A DNA stretch of 64,000 nucleotides from Pseudovibrio sp. Alg231-02 (lineage in GTDB: Bacteria > Pseudomonadota > Alphaproteobacteria > Rhizobiales > Stappiaceae). Shown here piece by piece: positions 17,855 to 27,161 of the stretch. A program made the position numbers and the translations under genes. The notes below the pieces were generated by a model, which made no database searches, had not been told where the DNA came from, and saw nothing but the letters and a program-made list of their open reading frames with translations. The DNA lies in NCBI RefSeq assembly GCF_900143565.1, contig NZ_FREX01000001.1, positions 319,640-383,639 on the forward strand, written 5' to 3'. Positions within the stretch are counted from its first letter, which is position 1, and every line of letters starts with the position of its first letter.

Positions 17855-20248
17855 ATGAGAACAACCGTATACTGGGCTGGTGTGTCGATCACACTCTTGA
17901 GCTTATCTGGGTGCAATGGCGGTGGTGGGAGTTCCGATGCCACAGACACAGCCAATAGAAACGCACCACTCATCAAGACTCAAACGTGTACCAATAATGC
18001 CGGTACACCCGATGCTTTTTCATCTTCTTGCACGACCTCATTTAACACAGCAACAGTGGATCTCATTTCCAAAACTGATGAGTTTGCCACACAGAAGATC
18101 AACGTTAGCTCAGCCTGGACTGGAACAGGGTACTCGATAAAAAGCAATGCGTTCTCAGACATCAACCTTCAATTTGCGCGTTCAGTTGGGCTGACCGGTG
18201 CTGGGGAAACAATTGCTATTCTCGACACCGGGTTCTTGCTGTCTCACAAAGATCTCAGAGATAAAAATGTTACGGTCTACGGAAAGAACGAAGTGCACGA
18301 CCATGGAACCTTCGTTGCAACAATCGCAGCTGGAGATGAAAATGGAAGCGGTGTGATGGGAGTTGCATCTGGCGCTGACCTTCACTTAAGCACATTAGAG
18401 GGTGGTTCACCGTCCAGTTCAGGCACTGAACACCTTGCAGCGACAACTACAGATGCTTTCAACAACGGGGCTATTGTCCAAAATAATTCATGGGGTTATC
18501 ATTTTGCGAATGGCGCGACCATCACGCTTTCCTATTACAACTCGATAGCTAATCAGAATCCAGGCTTATCCCCGGAAGCCGTTCTTGCTAATTATTCCGG
18601 CCAAAGCATTCAATCCTGGAAGAACTACAGATCTGCCCTTAATCAGTTTACCAGCAGTGGTGTTGTGGTATTTGCACAGTCTAATGATGAGAATGACACC
18701 AGCTCATCTTTCATTGCAGCTCTGCCCGAAATTTTCTCTGAACTGAAGGGCTCTTGGGCGGTGGCAGTCAATGGTCTTCCTGAATACGATTCTGATGGCA
18801 ACATCTCTAAGGTACATCGGGTATCTGCAAGTTGCCTTGAAACCGCACAATATTGCCTGACAACAAATGGAACCGTTCGCGGCGGAACTTCATCGTCGGA
18901 CAGCGCCTATGGAGTGGCAACAGGGACCTCTTTTGCTGCTCCTCAAGTATCTGGATCAATTACCCTTCTTGCGGAGGCGTTTCCATCTTTACCAGCTAAA
19001 GACTTGCTCAACAGGCTCTTTGCATCAGCCAACAACAGCTTCATGACAACAACTGGAACTATCGACTTCGGAAACGGCGTAACCCACGCTTACAATGAAG
19101 AGTTCGGTCATGGTTTTCTTGACTTAAAAGCGGCGTTGATGCCGATTGGAAATGTAGGTGCACCGCTTTCCGATAATGCTTATGATGGCATTGTTCCTCT
19201 ATCAGAAGTTAGTGTCACAGCCGGTACAGCTCATGGAGACGCCATAGCAAATGCGCTTCAGGGTAAAGCCATGGCTATCTACGATTCCCTTGGCGCAAAC
19301 TTTGCCATTGATGCAAGTGCGCTTGTGGGATCTCAGTCACAAAACGTCGGTGCACAGCTTGCCACTTTCCGATCAGATACCAAAGTCAAATCCTCTGGAG
19401 TGTTGTCTTATTCCTTCATGAACAATGAGCTATCCCAGGATTCTGGCGGACTTCAGTTTGTTTCAGGCACCATCTCAGATGTTGGTGAGGAACTCGGCTT
19501 CATAAGATCTGGTAGCGGACTATTTTCTGGCGATTCTTCAATTATTGCAGACGGCCCTGAAACCATGGCTTTTGCAACCGTGAGCAAATCCAATGGACAC
19601 GGTATTGGTACGCTAGCATTTATCGAACGCACGAATGATGGTATCGCTTCAGTAGGATTTGGACTTTCTACGGCAAGAGCGATAACGCCTGATCTGACAA
19701 GCGTCTTTGGCTTCACCGTGAATAGCGAAACAGGTACAGCGCTCGGTCTCACTGCGGAAAGCCAGGATGATGAGAGCTTATCTGCTGCAAGTTCTGCCTT
19801 CTCTTTTGCTGGTGAGTGGACATATCGGCAAGGCCTTTCATTCTTTGCAAATGCTGAGCTTGGTATGACCGTTTCCAGTGGCGCCGGGTACATCGAATCT
19901 CTTGATCCAGCTCTCCATAGTGCCTTTAGCGCTGGGGTGAAGGTTGAAGGATTGTTCTCGAAGACCGATACAGTCACATTTTTACTGCGGCAACCTTTGC
20001 GCATTGAACAAGGTACCGGAACCATTCGTGTCCCGTCCGGACGTTTGCTGGATGGAACGATTTCCTACGCAGACCACGAGATAGAGCTTACGCCTAGCGC
20101 ACGACAGGTGGATTTTGGTTTCCGTTATGACATTGATCTTATGCAAGAGACCTCATTGGGTCTGGGAGCAGTACTCTCCGTGAACGAAGGCCATACAACA
20201 GGTAACCTTGGGGCGTCTGGTATCATGGCTTTTAAGCATCGTTTCTAA
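17855..20248 (+). CDS. Subtilisin-family (S8) lipoprotein with autotransporter-like C-terminus
   Basis: 797 residues from the ATG at 17855, which follows TTGAGG. The N-terminus is hydrophobic and ends in a lipobox LSLSGC with a Gly-rich linker after the Cys, predicting a lipid anchor. The S8 triad is visible: Asp124 in AILDTGF, His150 in HDHGTFVATIAAG and Ser359 in GTSFAAPQVSG. The last 270 or so residues alternate polar and hydrophobic strands and end in aromatic Phe (FKHRF), as in an autotransporter barrel. This layout recalls the neisserial lipoprotein autotransporter protease NalP. It could cleave its own or other surface proteins. Barrel assignment is less certain than the protease. Confidence 0.8.
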   Translation: MRTTVYWAGVSITLLSLSGCNGGGGSSDATDTANRNAPLIKTQTCTNNAGTPDAFSSSCTTSFNTATVDLISKTDEFATQKINVSSAWTGTGYSIKSNAFSDINLQFARSVGLTGAGETIAILDTGFLLSHKDLRDKNVTVYGKNEVHDHGTFVATIAAGDENGSGVMGVASGADLHLSTLEGGSPSSSGTEHLAATTTDAFNNGAIVQNNSWGYHFANGATITLSYYNSIANQNPGLSPEAVLANYSGQSIQSWKNYRSALNQFTSSGVVVFAQSNDENDTSSSFIAALPEIFSELKGSWAVAVNGLPEYDSDGNISKVHRVSASCLETAQYCLTTNGTVRGGTSSSDSAYGVATGTSFAAPQVSGSITLLAEAFPSLPAKDLLNRLFASANNSFMTTTGTIDFGNGVTHAYNEEFGHGFLDLKAALMPIGNVGAPLSDNAYDGIVPLSEVSVTAGTAHGDAIANALQGKAMAIYDSLGANFAIDASALVGSQSQNVGAQLATFRSDTKVKSSGVLSYSFMNNELSQDSGGLQFVSGTISDVGEELGFIRSGSGLFSGDSSIIADGPETMAFATVSKSNGHGIGTLAFIERTNDGIASVGFGLSTARAITPDLTSVFGFTVNSETGTALGLTAESQDDESLSAASSAFSFAGEWTYRQGLSFFANAELGMTVSSGAGYIESLDPALHSAFSAGVKVEGLFSKTDTVTFLLRQPLRIEQGTGTIRVPSGRLLDGTISYADHEIELTPSARQVDFGFRYDIDLMQETSLGLGAVLSVNEGHTTGNLGASGIMAFKHRF

Positions 20249-20299
20249 GTTTAATCCTGCAAAATCACGCTAGCGTTTCTTACTGTATGCGCAAAAGAA

Positions 20300-20334
20300 A
20301 GCCCTGAGAGTTTATCCGGTCTCAGGGCTTTTGG
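20300..20334. terminator. Bidirectional terminator between the protease and the multicopper oxidase gene
   Basis: AGCCCTGAGA (20300-20309) pairs perfectly with TCTCAGGGCT (20320-20329) around a ten-base loop. The right flank is T-rich on the + strand and the left flank T-rich on the minus strand. It serves two converging genes. Confidence 0.8.
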
Positions 20335-20353
20335 TTTCTTCGCAGAAGTGATT

Positions 20354-21733
20354 TTACTCCACGCGCATGAAGGCGGTCATGCCGCTTTCCTGGTGTTCTA
20401 TGATGTGGCAGTGCATGAGCCAGTCGCCTTCGTAGTCCGGGCGCACGGCGACTTGAACGCGTTCGTCTGGCAGCACGAGCGCGGTGTCGGTCCACCATGG
20501 GGCGAGCTGGCGTTTGTTGCTCTTGAGGAGCTGGAAGGTCATGCCGTGGATATGGATCGGGTGCGTGTGCGGGGTTCGATTGATGAACTCGAACACATAA
20601 GACTTGTCGCGCTTTAGAATTTGCACCGGATCTAATGGGCCGCGCTCTGCGCCTTGCCATGCCTCTTTGTTGACCGCCCAGAATGAAAACCCCAGACTTC
20701 CGCAGATTGGATTGGCTGGTCGTTTTTCTGCTGTGGCCGAGAACTCCAGCGGGATGTACTCCGCGTTTTTCAGATCAGGCTGCGGGATCGGATTGGCTGG
20801 CAACGGTTTGATCTCACGCAGGTCGCGGTTCAAGGATTGCCCGATCGCTCTCAGTGACAGCACCGGCCATGGAGAGGACGAGGAGAAGTTGGTCAGCTCA
20901 ATTTGCTCCCCTTCACCATCTGGAATACGCATTGCGATGTCCGCACGCTGCCCCGGCCCCAACGCCAGCTTGTTGACTGCAAATGGTTCGACCGGATTAC
21001 CATCTATGGCGATGACCTTTGCATCCGTGCCTTGTGGGAAGGACAGTTTGTAAATGCGAGTTACATCAGTAACGCACAGGCGCAGGCGGACGAGTGAGCC
21101 CGCTTTTACATCCATAACTGGCGCGGATTGCCAGTTGGACGTGCGGAGTGTTCCAAATGTCCCTGCTCGCGCGGATTTGCGTGGCTGGAACAGTTTGACG
21201 AACTGACCATCACTGCCAAGGCGAAAGTCGCGTAGGTTCACTGGGATGTCGTGATCGAACCCCGGATCTTCATCCTCTTCCACGATCATCAAACCAGTCA
21301 TGCCATAAGACAACTGTTCCAGCGAGTTGCAGTGCGGGTGATACCAGAATGTACCTGCATCGTGTGGTGTGAAGCGATAATCGAAATGATCGTCGGTGTA
21401 CACGTAGTGCTGGGTCAGGAATGCCACGCCGTCCATATCATTGGGCAGGCGCATGCCATGCCAATGGATCGTCGTTGGCTCATGCAGTTTGTTGATGAGG
21501 CGACTGTGGAACGGCTGCCCCTGCTTTACGCGCAGGGTTGGTGGCATTGCATCCCCAAAGGTGAACATGTTTTTCGTTGCAGGTGCACCGCTCATCAATT
21601 GATGATCGATGTTGCGTGCAATCATGTCATGTCGTTTTGGAACTGCCCAAAGGCTGGAGGCGCCAGCCAAGCCGCCAGCAACAGCAGCCCCGCCAAACAA
21701 AGCGCCTTTCAGCGCCTGACGTCGTGTGATCAT
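20354..21733 (-). CDS. Multicopper oxidase, Tat-exported
   Basis: 459 residues. A twin-arginine signal is seen at the start (MITRRQALKGALFGG). The four copper-ligand motifs of multicopper oxidases are all present: HWHGMRLPNDMDG, FWYHPHCNS, HTHPIHIHG and the T1/T2/T3 motif HCHIIEHQESGM. Folded copper enzymes of this kind are exported by Tat to the periplasm, where they oxidise Cu(I), phenols or other substrates with O2. No copper transporter or regulator is adjacent, so the physiological substrate is open. The length matches three-domain SufI/CueO-like enzymes. There is no long Met-rich insert of the CueO type. Confidence 0.9.
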   Translation of the reverse strand: MITRRQALKGALFGGAAVAGGLAGASSLWAVPKRHDMIARNIDHQLMSGAPATKNMFTFGDAMPPTLRVKQGQPFHSRLINKLHEPTTIHWHGMRLPNDMDGVAFLTQHYVYTDDHFDYRFTPHDAGTFWYHPHCNSLEQLSYGMTGLMIVEEDEDPGFDHDIPVNLRDFRLGSDGQFVKLFQPRKSARAGTFGTLRTSNWQSAPVMDVKAGSLVRLRLCVTDVTRIYKLSFPQGTDAKVIAIDGNPVEPFAVNKLALGPGQRADIAMRIPDGEGEQIELTNFSSSSPWPVLSLRAIGQSLNRDLREIKPLPANPIPQPDLKNAEYIPLEFSATAEKRPANPICGSLGFSFWAVNKEAWQGAERGPLDPVQILKRDKSYVFEFINRTPHTHPIHIHGMTFQLLKSNKRQLAPWWTDTALVLPDERVQVAVRPDYEGDWLMHCHIIEHQESGMTAFMRVE

Positions 21734-21943
21734 CGCTCTTTGTCCTCAAGTTCAGCCCGTCTCTGTACTTGGCTGGTCAATGGCTATTCACTCACGACGG
21801 CTGCTGTTTTGCAGGGCACCTGCTCTTGCAGATAACGCCCTGCTTGTATCTGGCTCATAATTTGATTCAAGTAGCTAATAGTTTGAGTCACAAAACCACG
21901 TCAACATTCTGAATTTACAAGATTTTGCATTGTTCTTGTCTGA

Positions 21944-22636
21944 TTATTCAGCAATGGTGGACTTCAGGTCGGCAATCATACCTTCCATCTTCCCGGAGAG
22001 TTTTGGCAGGCGAACCCGTTTCAGACGTTCACTTGCGATGATTGACTGCACTGTTGCTACGGCTTTATCCAGATCATCATTTACAATGATATAGTCAAAC
22101 TCCTGCCAACCAGAGACTTCGTCAATCGCTGTCTTCATGCGGCGTTTGATGGCTGCATCATCGTCATCTCCACGGCCCGTCAGGCGGGCGTGCATTTCTG
22201 CGATTGATGGTGGCAAAACGAAGATGGCAACAACGTCTTCTCCGGCTTGTTCCTGCAATTGGCGCACACCTGCGATATCAATATCAAACAGGATGTCCTT
22301 ACCTGCGTTCAGGCTGGCATCAACCGGTTCACGCGGAGTGCCGTAATAGTTGTCGTGGACCTTGGCCCATTCCAGAAGTTCGTTGGCTTTGATTTTGCGT
22401 TCGAACTCATCCGTTTCGAGAAAGTAGTAATGAACGCCGTGCTCTTCGGCTGCGCGGCGTTGACGGGTCGTTGCTGACACAGAGAGCGCCAGTTTGTCGT
22501 CATCAGCCAGCAGTTTGTTTGCGATCGTTCCCTTCCCAGCTCCGGAGGGCGCAGCTAACACCAGCATAAAGCCGCGGCGCGCCTCTTCGATGTCCTGAGC
22601 TGATACGGTTGTCCCATCTGATTTTTTAGAGGTCAT
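21944..22636 (-). CDS. gmk: Guanylate kinase
   Basis: 230 residues. MLVLAAPSGAGKGTIANKLL is the P-loop, TTRQRRAAEEHGVHYYFLE is the GMP-binding region, and YYGTPREPVDASLNAGKDILFDIDIAG is the conserved core. It phosphorylates GMP to GDP in the cytoplasm. An N-terminal extension of about 22 residues precedes the usual start; the ATG at 22636 is retained because it is the only upstream ATG in frame. Downstream of yicC and mltG, the normal alphaproteobacterial order. Confidence 0.95.
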   Translation of the reverse strand: MTSKKSDGTTVSAQDIEEARRGFMLVLAAPSGAGKGTIANKLLADDDKLALSVSATTRQRRAAEEHGVHYYFLETDEFERKIKANELLEWAKVHDNYYGTPREPVDASLNAGKDILFDIDIAGVRQLQEQAGEDVVAIFVLPPSIAEMHARLTGRGDDDDAAIKRRMKTAIDEVSGWQEFDYIIVNDDLDKAVATVQSIIASERLKRVRLPKLSGKMEGMIADLKSTIAE

Positions 22637-22690
22637 AGTGGTTCTGTCTTCTTTTGCTTATCTGCACTTCAAACTTTTGTCTTCATGTTC

Positions 22691-22723
22691 TGCTGCGAAA
22701 ACCGATCCCTGACTTTCGCAGCA
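22691..22723. repeat. Dispersed palindromic intergenic element, copy 1
   Basis: TGCTGCGAAA and TTTCGCAGCA form a ten-base-pair perfect stem around ACCGATCCCTGAC. The core GCGAAAACCGAT is shared with two other intergenic copies in this window (25082 and 41049). Confidence 0.6.
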
Positions 22724-22728
22724 CCGCT

Positions 22729-23619
22729 TCACTCAATGTTTTGAGTTTGTTCGCGAAGCTGGTCGATCACTGTTTTCAGCTCCAGCCCGATTGCTGTCAG
22801 CTCTACGCTGTTGGACTTTGAACAGAGCGTGTTTGCTTCGCGGTTAAATTCCTGTGCCAGGAAATCGAGGCGACGTCCGATGGCCCCACCTTTGACGAGC
22901 AAGTCACCGACAGCTTCCACGTGCGCGTAAAGTCGGTCCAGTTCTTCACGGATGTCTGCTTTGGTGGCAAGAACAGCTGCTTCCTGATGCAAGCGCTGAG
23001 GATCAAGCTGGCTGCTCGCCTGAAGCAGCTCGTTGACCTGAGCTTCAAGACGGGCGCGAATGGCCTCTGGGCTGCGGGAGGGCAGTTCCTCAGCTTGCCG
23101 GGCCAATGCCTCAATGGTATCGACCTGGCCCTTCAGCAAAGTGGCAATGGCGTTGCCTTCGCTTCTGCGCATTTCGACAAGCTCGTTCAGTGCTTCATCA
23201 AAGGATGACAGAAGAGCCGCAATCTGAGCGTTCTTTTCATCTTCGCTCTCTTCAGCTTCTTCAAACTCCAAAACGCCCTTATAGCCCAGAATGCCGTCGA
23301 GTGTTGGCTCTGGCGCATCAGGCAGACGGTCCCGCAAAATGGAGATGGCTTTGAGTACTTGCTCAAGAGCGTCTTCATTTACAACCAGCGCCGTGTCAGA
23401 CTGCGAACGTTGCATCTGCAGGCCTACAGAGACGTTGCCGCGTTTCAGCTTCGCAGCAAGGCGCTTGCGCACTTCCGCTTCTACTCCGTCCAGCCCCTGA
23501 GGCAGACGCAAGCGGGCATCCATGCCTTTGCCATTGACGGAACGGAGTTCCCACACCCAGCGTGTCTCTTCATAGCTGCTTTCCACGCGCGCAAAGCCGG
23601 TCATGCTCGCCAGTGCCAT
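22729..23619 (-). CDS. YicC-family endoribonuclease
   Basis: 296 residues beginning MALASMTGFARV, the hallmark of the YicC/YloC family, with WELRSVNGKGMDARLRLPQG following and the C-terminal FLAQEFNREANTLCSKSN block. Family members are metal-dependent endoribonucleases involved in RNA turnover and stress survival. The frame extends to 23667, but the ATG at 23619 follows GAGGAG and matches family starts. It lies between mltG and gmk, the usual position. Confidence 0.9.
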   Translation of the reverse strand: MALASMTGFARVESSYEETRWVWELRSVNGKGMDARLRLPQGLDGVEAEVRKRLAAKLKRGNVSVGLQMQRSQSDTALVVNEDALEQVLKAISILRDRLPDAPEPTLDGILGYKGVLEFEEAEESEDEKNAQIAALLSSFDEALNELVEMRRSEGNAIATLLKGQVDTIEALARQAEELPSRSPEAIRARLEAQVNELLQASSQLDPQRLHQEAAVLATKADIREELDRLYAHVEAVGDLLVKGGAIGRRLDFLAQEFNREANTLCSKSNSVELTAIGLELKTVIDQLREQTQNIE

Positions 23620-23800
23620 CCCTTGAAACTCCTCATCTAAACACCGTCTGTTCGTTGGCGTTCTCATTCAATATTTGCTGGCCCTGAGCTTACCCGTGAA
23701 ATCGGTCCATGCCCATGAGGTATGTCGTTGCCCCGGCCTTTGCGCCTAACCTAATCTGAAAACCAGTATGCATCTTTCACGTAGATGCTTGCTTTCAGCA

Positions 23801-23838
23801 AAAAACCTGCCCGGTGTTTCAACTGGGCAGGTTTTTCT
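23801..23838 (-). terminator. Rho-independent terminator of mltG
   Basis: A perfect 12-base-pair stem (AAAAACCTGCCC with GGGCAGGTTTTT) around a 12-base loop, 25 bases past the mltG stop; the A-rich arm gives a T run on the minus strand. Confidence 0.85.
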
Positions 23839-23863
23839 CATTTTGTCCTGCAAGGTTTGCAGA

Positions 23864-25039
23864 TCAGTTCTTTTTCTTTTCCGCAGCCTGTCTGGCACGG
23901 ATCTCTTTTTCAACCTTACGCCAGTTGGCTACATTACGCTGATGCTGTTTATAGCTTTCAGCGAAGGCATGGCCACCCGTTCCGTCGGCTACAAAGTAGA
24001 GATCTTTTGTGCGAGCAGGGTTTGCGACCGCTTCCAGAGCTGCAGCACTCGGGTTGCCGATTGGCCCTGGAGGCAGTGCTTTGATCTGGTAGGTGTTGTA
24101 AGGGTTCTTTTCTTTGAGCATGGAGCGCGTGATCGCAGAGCGATCTTTTGTCCAGGCATCGCCACCAAACAAGCCGTAAAGGATCGTTGGATCAGACTGC
24201 AACGGCATGCCCTTGCGCAGGCGATTAACGAAGACAGAGGCAACGCGCGGATGCTCATCCACCTTGGACGTTTCCTTCTCTACGATAGAGGCAAGGATCA
24301 CGAGTTGTTCTGGTGTGTCGATTGGCAAGCCCTGAGAGCGCTTTTCCCAGATGCGGGCGATGTGATCATTCATCGCCTTTTCCATCTGCTCGATAATGCG
24401 CGCCTTCGTGGTTCCGCGGGTGAATGTATAAGTTTCTGGCAGCAGTGAGCCTTCTGCTGGGATTGCAGAGATTTCACCAGTCAGGATCTTGTTTGCATTC
24501 AGGCGGTTGATGATCTGAGCGCTGCTCCAGCCTTCCGGGAAGGTTACGGAGTGGTACACAGCACGGCCACCGACAAGATCTTCCATGACAGTCTTCATGG
24601 AGATGCCCAGTGGGAACTCGTACTCACCTGCTTTGATTTTATTCTCATTTTTGAACAGGCGGGTGCCAGCTTCAAATACGAGTGAATTGGTAATGACGCC
24701 TTCGTCTTCCAGCTTCGCAGCAATCTGCGGCAGGCTCATGCCACTCGCGACAATGAAGATTTTCTCTTCTGTCAGCGGGCCGGTGGCATCAAACTCGCCC
24801 TTCCCCCAATAAAGCGCAGCGCCGGCAACGATAATACCGAGTACAGCCATGGAAAGCAGAAAGTTGATGGTTATGACGACTGGATTGCGTGCATGACGGG
24901 AACGCGGCGGAGGTGGTGGTGCAGCTTCTGGCTGAATAGCGCGGCTGGGACTCCGCGGTGCAGATTGCCCACCCGGCTGAATATGAAGATCGGACTGATC
25001 TTGAGGCCCATTTGAGTTGTCTTCAGGCGATTGAGCCAT
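23864..25039 (-). CDS. mltG: Endolytic murein transglycosylase
   Basis: 391 residues. A Pro/Ser-rich cytoplasmic N-terminus (about 50 residues) and one membrane helix (VVITINFLLSMAVLGIIVAG) come first. A LysM-like and YceG catalytic domain follow, with IVEKETSKVDEH carrying the catalytic Glu and SDPTILYGLFGG plus NPYNTYQIKALPPGPIGNPS as family blocks. MltG cuts nascent glycan strands at the inner membrane and limits their length. Its position downstream of fabF is conserved across many proteobacteria. Confidence 0.93.
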   Translation of the reverse strand: MAQSPEDNSNGPQDQSDLHIQPGGQSAPRSPSRAIQPEAAPPPPPRSRHARNPVVITINFLLSMAVLGIIVAGAALYWGKGEFDATGPLTEEKIFIVASGMSLPQIAAKLEDEGVITNSLVFEAGTRLFKNENKIKAGEYEFPLGISMKTVMEDLVGGRAVYHSVTFPEGWSSAQIINRLNANKILTGEISAIPAEGSLLPETYTFTRGTTKARIIEQMEKAMNDHIARIWEKRSQGLPIDTPEQLVILASIVEKETSKVDEHPRVASVFVNRLRKGMPLQSDPTILYGLFGGDAWTKDRSAITRSMLKEKNPYNTYQIKALPPGPIGNPSAAALEAVANPARTKDLYFVADGTGGHAFAESYKQHQRNVANWRKVEKEIRARQAAEKKKN

Positions 25040-25081
25040 TGTAACCCTCTATACGGGAGCACTTACAGCACTCCATTACTA

Positions 25082-25125
25082 GCGTATCCTTAGCGAAAAC
25101 CGATGCCCACTTTTCGCAGATACGC
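25082..25125. repeat. Dispersed palindromic intergenic element, copy 2
   Basis: Two nested stems: outer GCGTATC (25082) with GATACGC (25119-25125), inner GCGAAAA (25093) with TTTTCGC (25111-25117). The central ACCGATGCCCAC is close to the other copies. It sits between fabF and mltG. Confidence 0.65.
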
Positions 25126-25171
25126 TTTAAATACTCATTACAGAGCCTAACCCATTCGGGAGCCGCAATAT

Positions 25172-25212
25172 AAAAGGCCAGATTCCGCCATGCGGAGTCT
25201 GGCCCTTTTATT
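25172..25212 (-). terminator. Rho-independent terminator of fabF
   Basis: AAAAGGCCAGATTCCGC and GCGGAGTCTGGCCCTTTT form a long near-perfect stem with a short loop, about 20 bases after the fabF stop and followed by a T-rich tract on the minus strand. mltG probably has its own promoter downstream of it. Confidence 0.8.
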
Positions 25213-25231
25213 TCTTGATCAAGAAAGCGAG

Positions 25232-26497
25232 TTATGACTCGACTTTTTTGAGAACCAGAGACGCGTTTGTGCCGCCAAAGCCAAATGAGTTAGACAGAGC
25301 ATAATTAATCTCCATCTTCTTGGCTTTATTAGGGACCAAGTCAATCTCAGTTTCAACTGATGGATTTTCAAGGTTGATCGTTGGTGGAGCAATCTGATCA
25401 CGGATCGCCAAAGCGGTGAAGATTGCCTCTACTGCACCAGCGGCACCCAACAGGTGGCCGGTTGCAGATTTGGTGGATGACATGGTCAAAGACCCGGCAT
25501 CATCACCAGCCAAACGCTCAACTGCACCCAGCTCAATCTCGTCACCCAGAGGGGTTGAGGTGCCGTGTGCGTTGACGTAATCAACATCACCGAGAGAAAT
25601 GCCAGCGCGTTTCAGCGCAGCTTTCATACAACGGTACCCGCCGTCGCCATCGGATGCCGGTGCCGTGATGTGGTATGCATCACCGGACAGACCGTAACCA
25701 ACAACTTCAGCGTAGATTTTTGCACCACGCGCAACAGCGTGCTCGTATTCTTCGAGAACAACAACGCCAGAACCGTCGCCCATGACAAAGCCATCGCGGT
25801 CTTTATCGTAGGGACGAGAACCTTTTTCAGGCTCATCGTTGTAGCCAGTAGACAGTGCTTTACAGGCGTTAAACCCGGCAATGCCCAAACGGCAGATTGT
25901 GCTCTCAGTGCCACCAGCAACCATAACGTCTGCATCATCCAATGCGATCAGACGGGCAGCATCGCCAATAGCGTGCGCACCAGTGGAACAAGCTGTAACC
26001 ACTGAGTGGTTCGGGCCTTTGAGTTTGTGCTTGATGGACACATAACCGCTTGCAAGATTGATCAAGCGGCCAGGAATAAAGAACGGGCTAACACGACGCG
26101 GGCCCTTCTCTTCCATCATAATAGCTGTTTCAGCGATACCCTGAAGACCGCCAATTCCAGACCCAATCAGGGTACCGGAACGGTTCTGCTCTTCTTCGGT
26201 TTCTGGATTCCATCCCGAATCTGCAATTGCCTGGTCGGCAGCTGCGACAGCATAAATGATGAAGTCATCTACTTTACGCTGTTCTTTTGGGAGCATGAAA
26301 TCGTCTGGATTGAAGGTTCCATCGGTTCCATCGCCAAGTGGTACCTGACAGGCGATTTTGGTTTGAAGGTCTTCAATTTCGAAGCCCTCGATGCGCCGTG
26401 CACCGCTCTTACCTTCAAGAATTCGCTGCCAAGAGATTTCTGCACTGCTGCCCAGTGGGCTAACCATGCCAATGCCTGTGATAACGACTCGACGCAT
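25232..26497 (-). CDS. fabF: 3-oxoacyl-ACP synthase II
   Basis: 421 residues, normal FabF length. The start MRRVVITGIGMVSPLG, the active-site Cys in VVTACSTGAHAIGDAARLI, the His motifs NAHGTSTPLGDEIE and KSATGHLLGAAGAVE, and NSFGFGGTNASLVL at the end are all conserved. FabF condenses malonyl-ACP with acyl-ACP to elongate fatty acids. AGGAA precedes the ATG. It follows acpP on the same strand, as in most proteobacteria. Confidence 0.97.
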   Translation of the reverse strand: MRRVVITGIGMVSPLGSSAEISWQRILEGKSGARRIEGFEIEDLQTKIACQVPLGDGTDGTFNPDDFMLPKEQRKVDDFIIYAVAAADQAIADSGWNPETEEEQNRSGTLIGSGIGGLQGIAETAIMMEEKGPRRVSPFFIPGRLINLASGYVSIKHKLKGPNHSVVTACSTGAHAIGDAARLIALDDADVMVAGGTESTICRLGIAGFNACKALSTGYNDEPEKGSRPYDKDRDGFVMGDGSGVVVLEEYEHAVARGAKIYAEVVGYGLSGDAYHITAPASDGDGGYRCMKAALKRAGISLGDVDYVNAHGTSTPLGDEIELGAVERLAGDDAGSLTMSSTKSATGHLLGAAGAVEAIFTALAIRDQIAPPTINLENPSVETEIDLVPNKAKKMEINYALSNSFGFGGTNASLVLKKVES

Positions 26498-26650
26498 ATT
26501 TCCTGCACTTTAATTAGATTGGCGCTGCCAGCCCTTTGTGTCGTACCGGAAGACATAAGTGTCATTCTCTGCGACAGGCATGCAGCTGAAAAGGAAACAG
26601 GCGCGGCGAGCGCAAATGACCCACCGCGTGCCTAGCTTTTTGAAACAGGA

Positions 26651-26887
26651 TTAGCCCTGTTTGGATTCGATGAACTTTACAGCATCGCCAACGGACTGAA
26701 TGGTTTCAGCAGCATCGTCCGGGATTTCAACGCCAAATGCTTCTTCGAAAGCCATTACCAGTTCAACGGTGTCCAGGCTGTCTGCACCAAGATCGTCGAT
26801 GAAGCTTGCAGATTCAACGACCTTGTCAGCCTCTACGCCGAGGTGTTCGACAACGATCTTCTTTACCTGCTCTGCAACATTGCTCAT
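26651..26887 (-). CDS. acpP: Acyl carrier protein
   Basis: 78 residues, acidic, with the phosphopantetheine attachment Ser in [20 protein letters not shown]. The start [16 protein letters not shown] and the length are typical of AcpP. It carries growing acyl chains on a 4'-phosphopantetheine arm. AGGAC lies upstream of the ATG. It may also supply acyl-ACP to the FeeM-like acyltransferase encoded at 59778, if that enzyme uses acyl-ACP. Confidence 0.97.
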   Translation of the reverse strand: MSNVAEQVKKIVVEHLGVEADKVVESASFIDDLGADSLDTVELVMAFEEAFGVEIPDDAAETIQSVGDAVKFIESKQG

Positions 26888-27161
26888 TTTAAGTCCTCAA
26901 TTGGTTTTCAAGGTAGTGTTTCGGTCCGCTTCGCGGGGCCTTGTTTCACTCGGCTCCCGTGTTGCATACTCTGGTTCTTTTGAAAAGACGCAACGGCCCA
27001 TATGTTAAGCCGCTTCCAAAGAAAACCGCAGCTTTTCCGTTCCTCTTTCCAAGAGGTCACTTCTAATCGGCGGGTTCCTAGCACAATTAGCACTGGTTTA
27101 CCAGCCGCCAGTAGTGATTGCTCCATTTGTAAGAGGATCGGACCGGCTGCGTATTTCTTCG

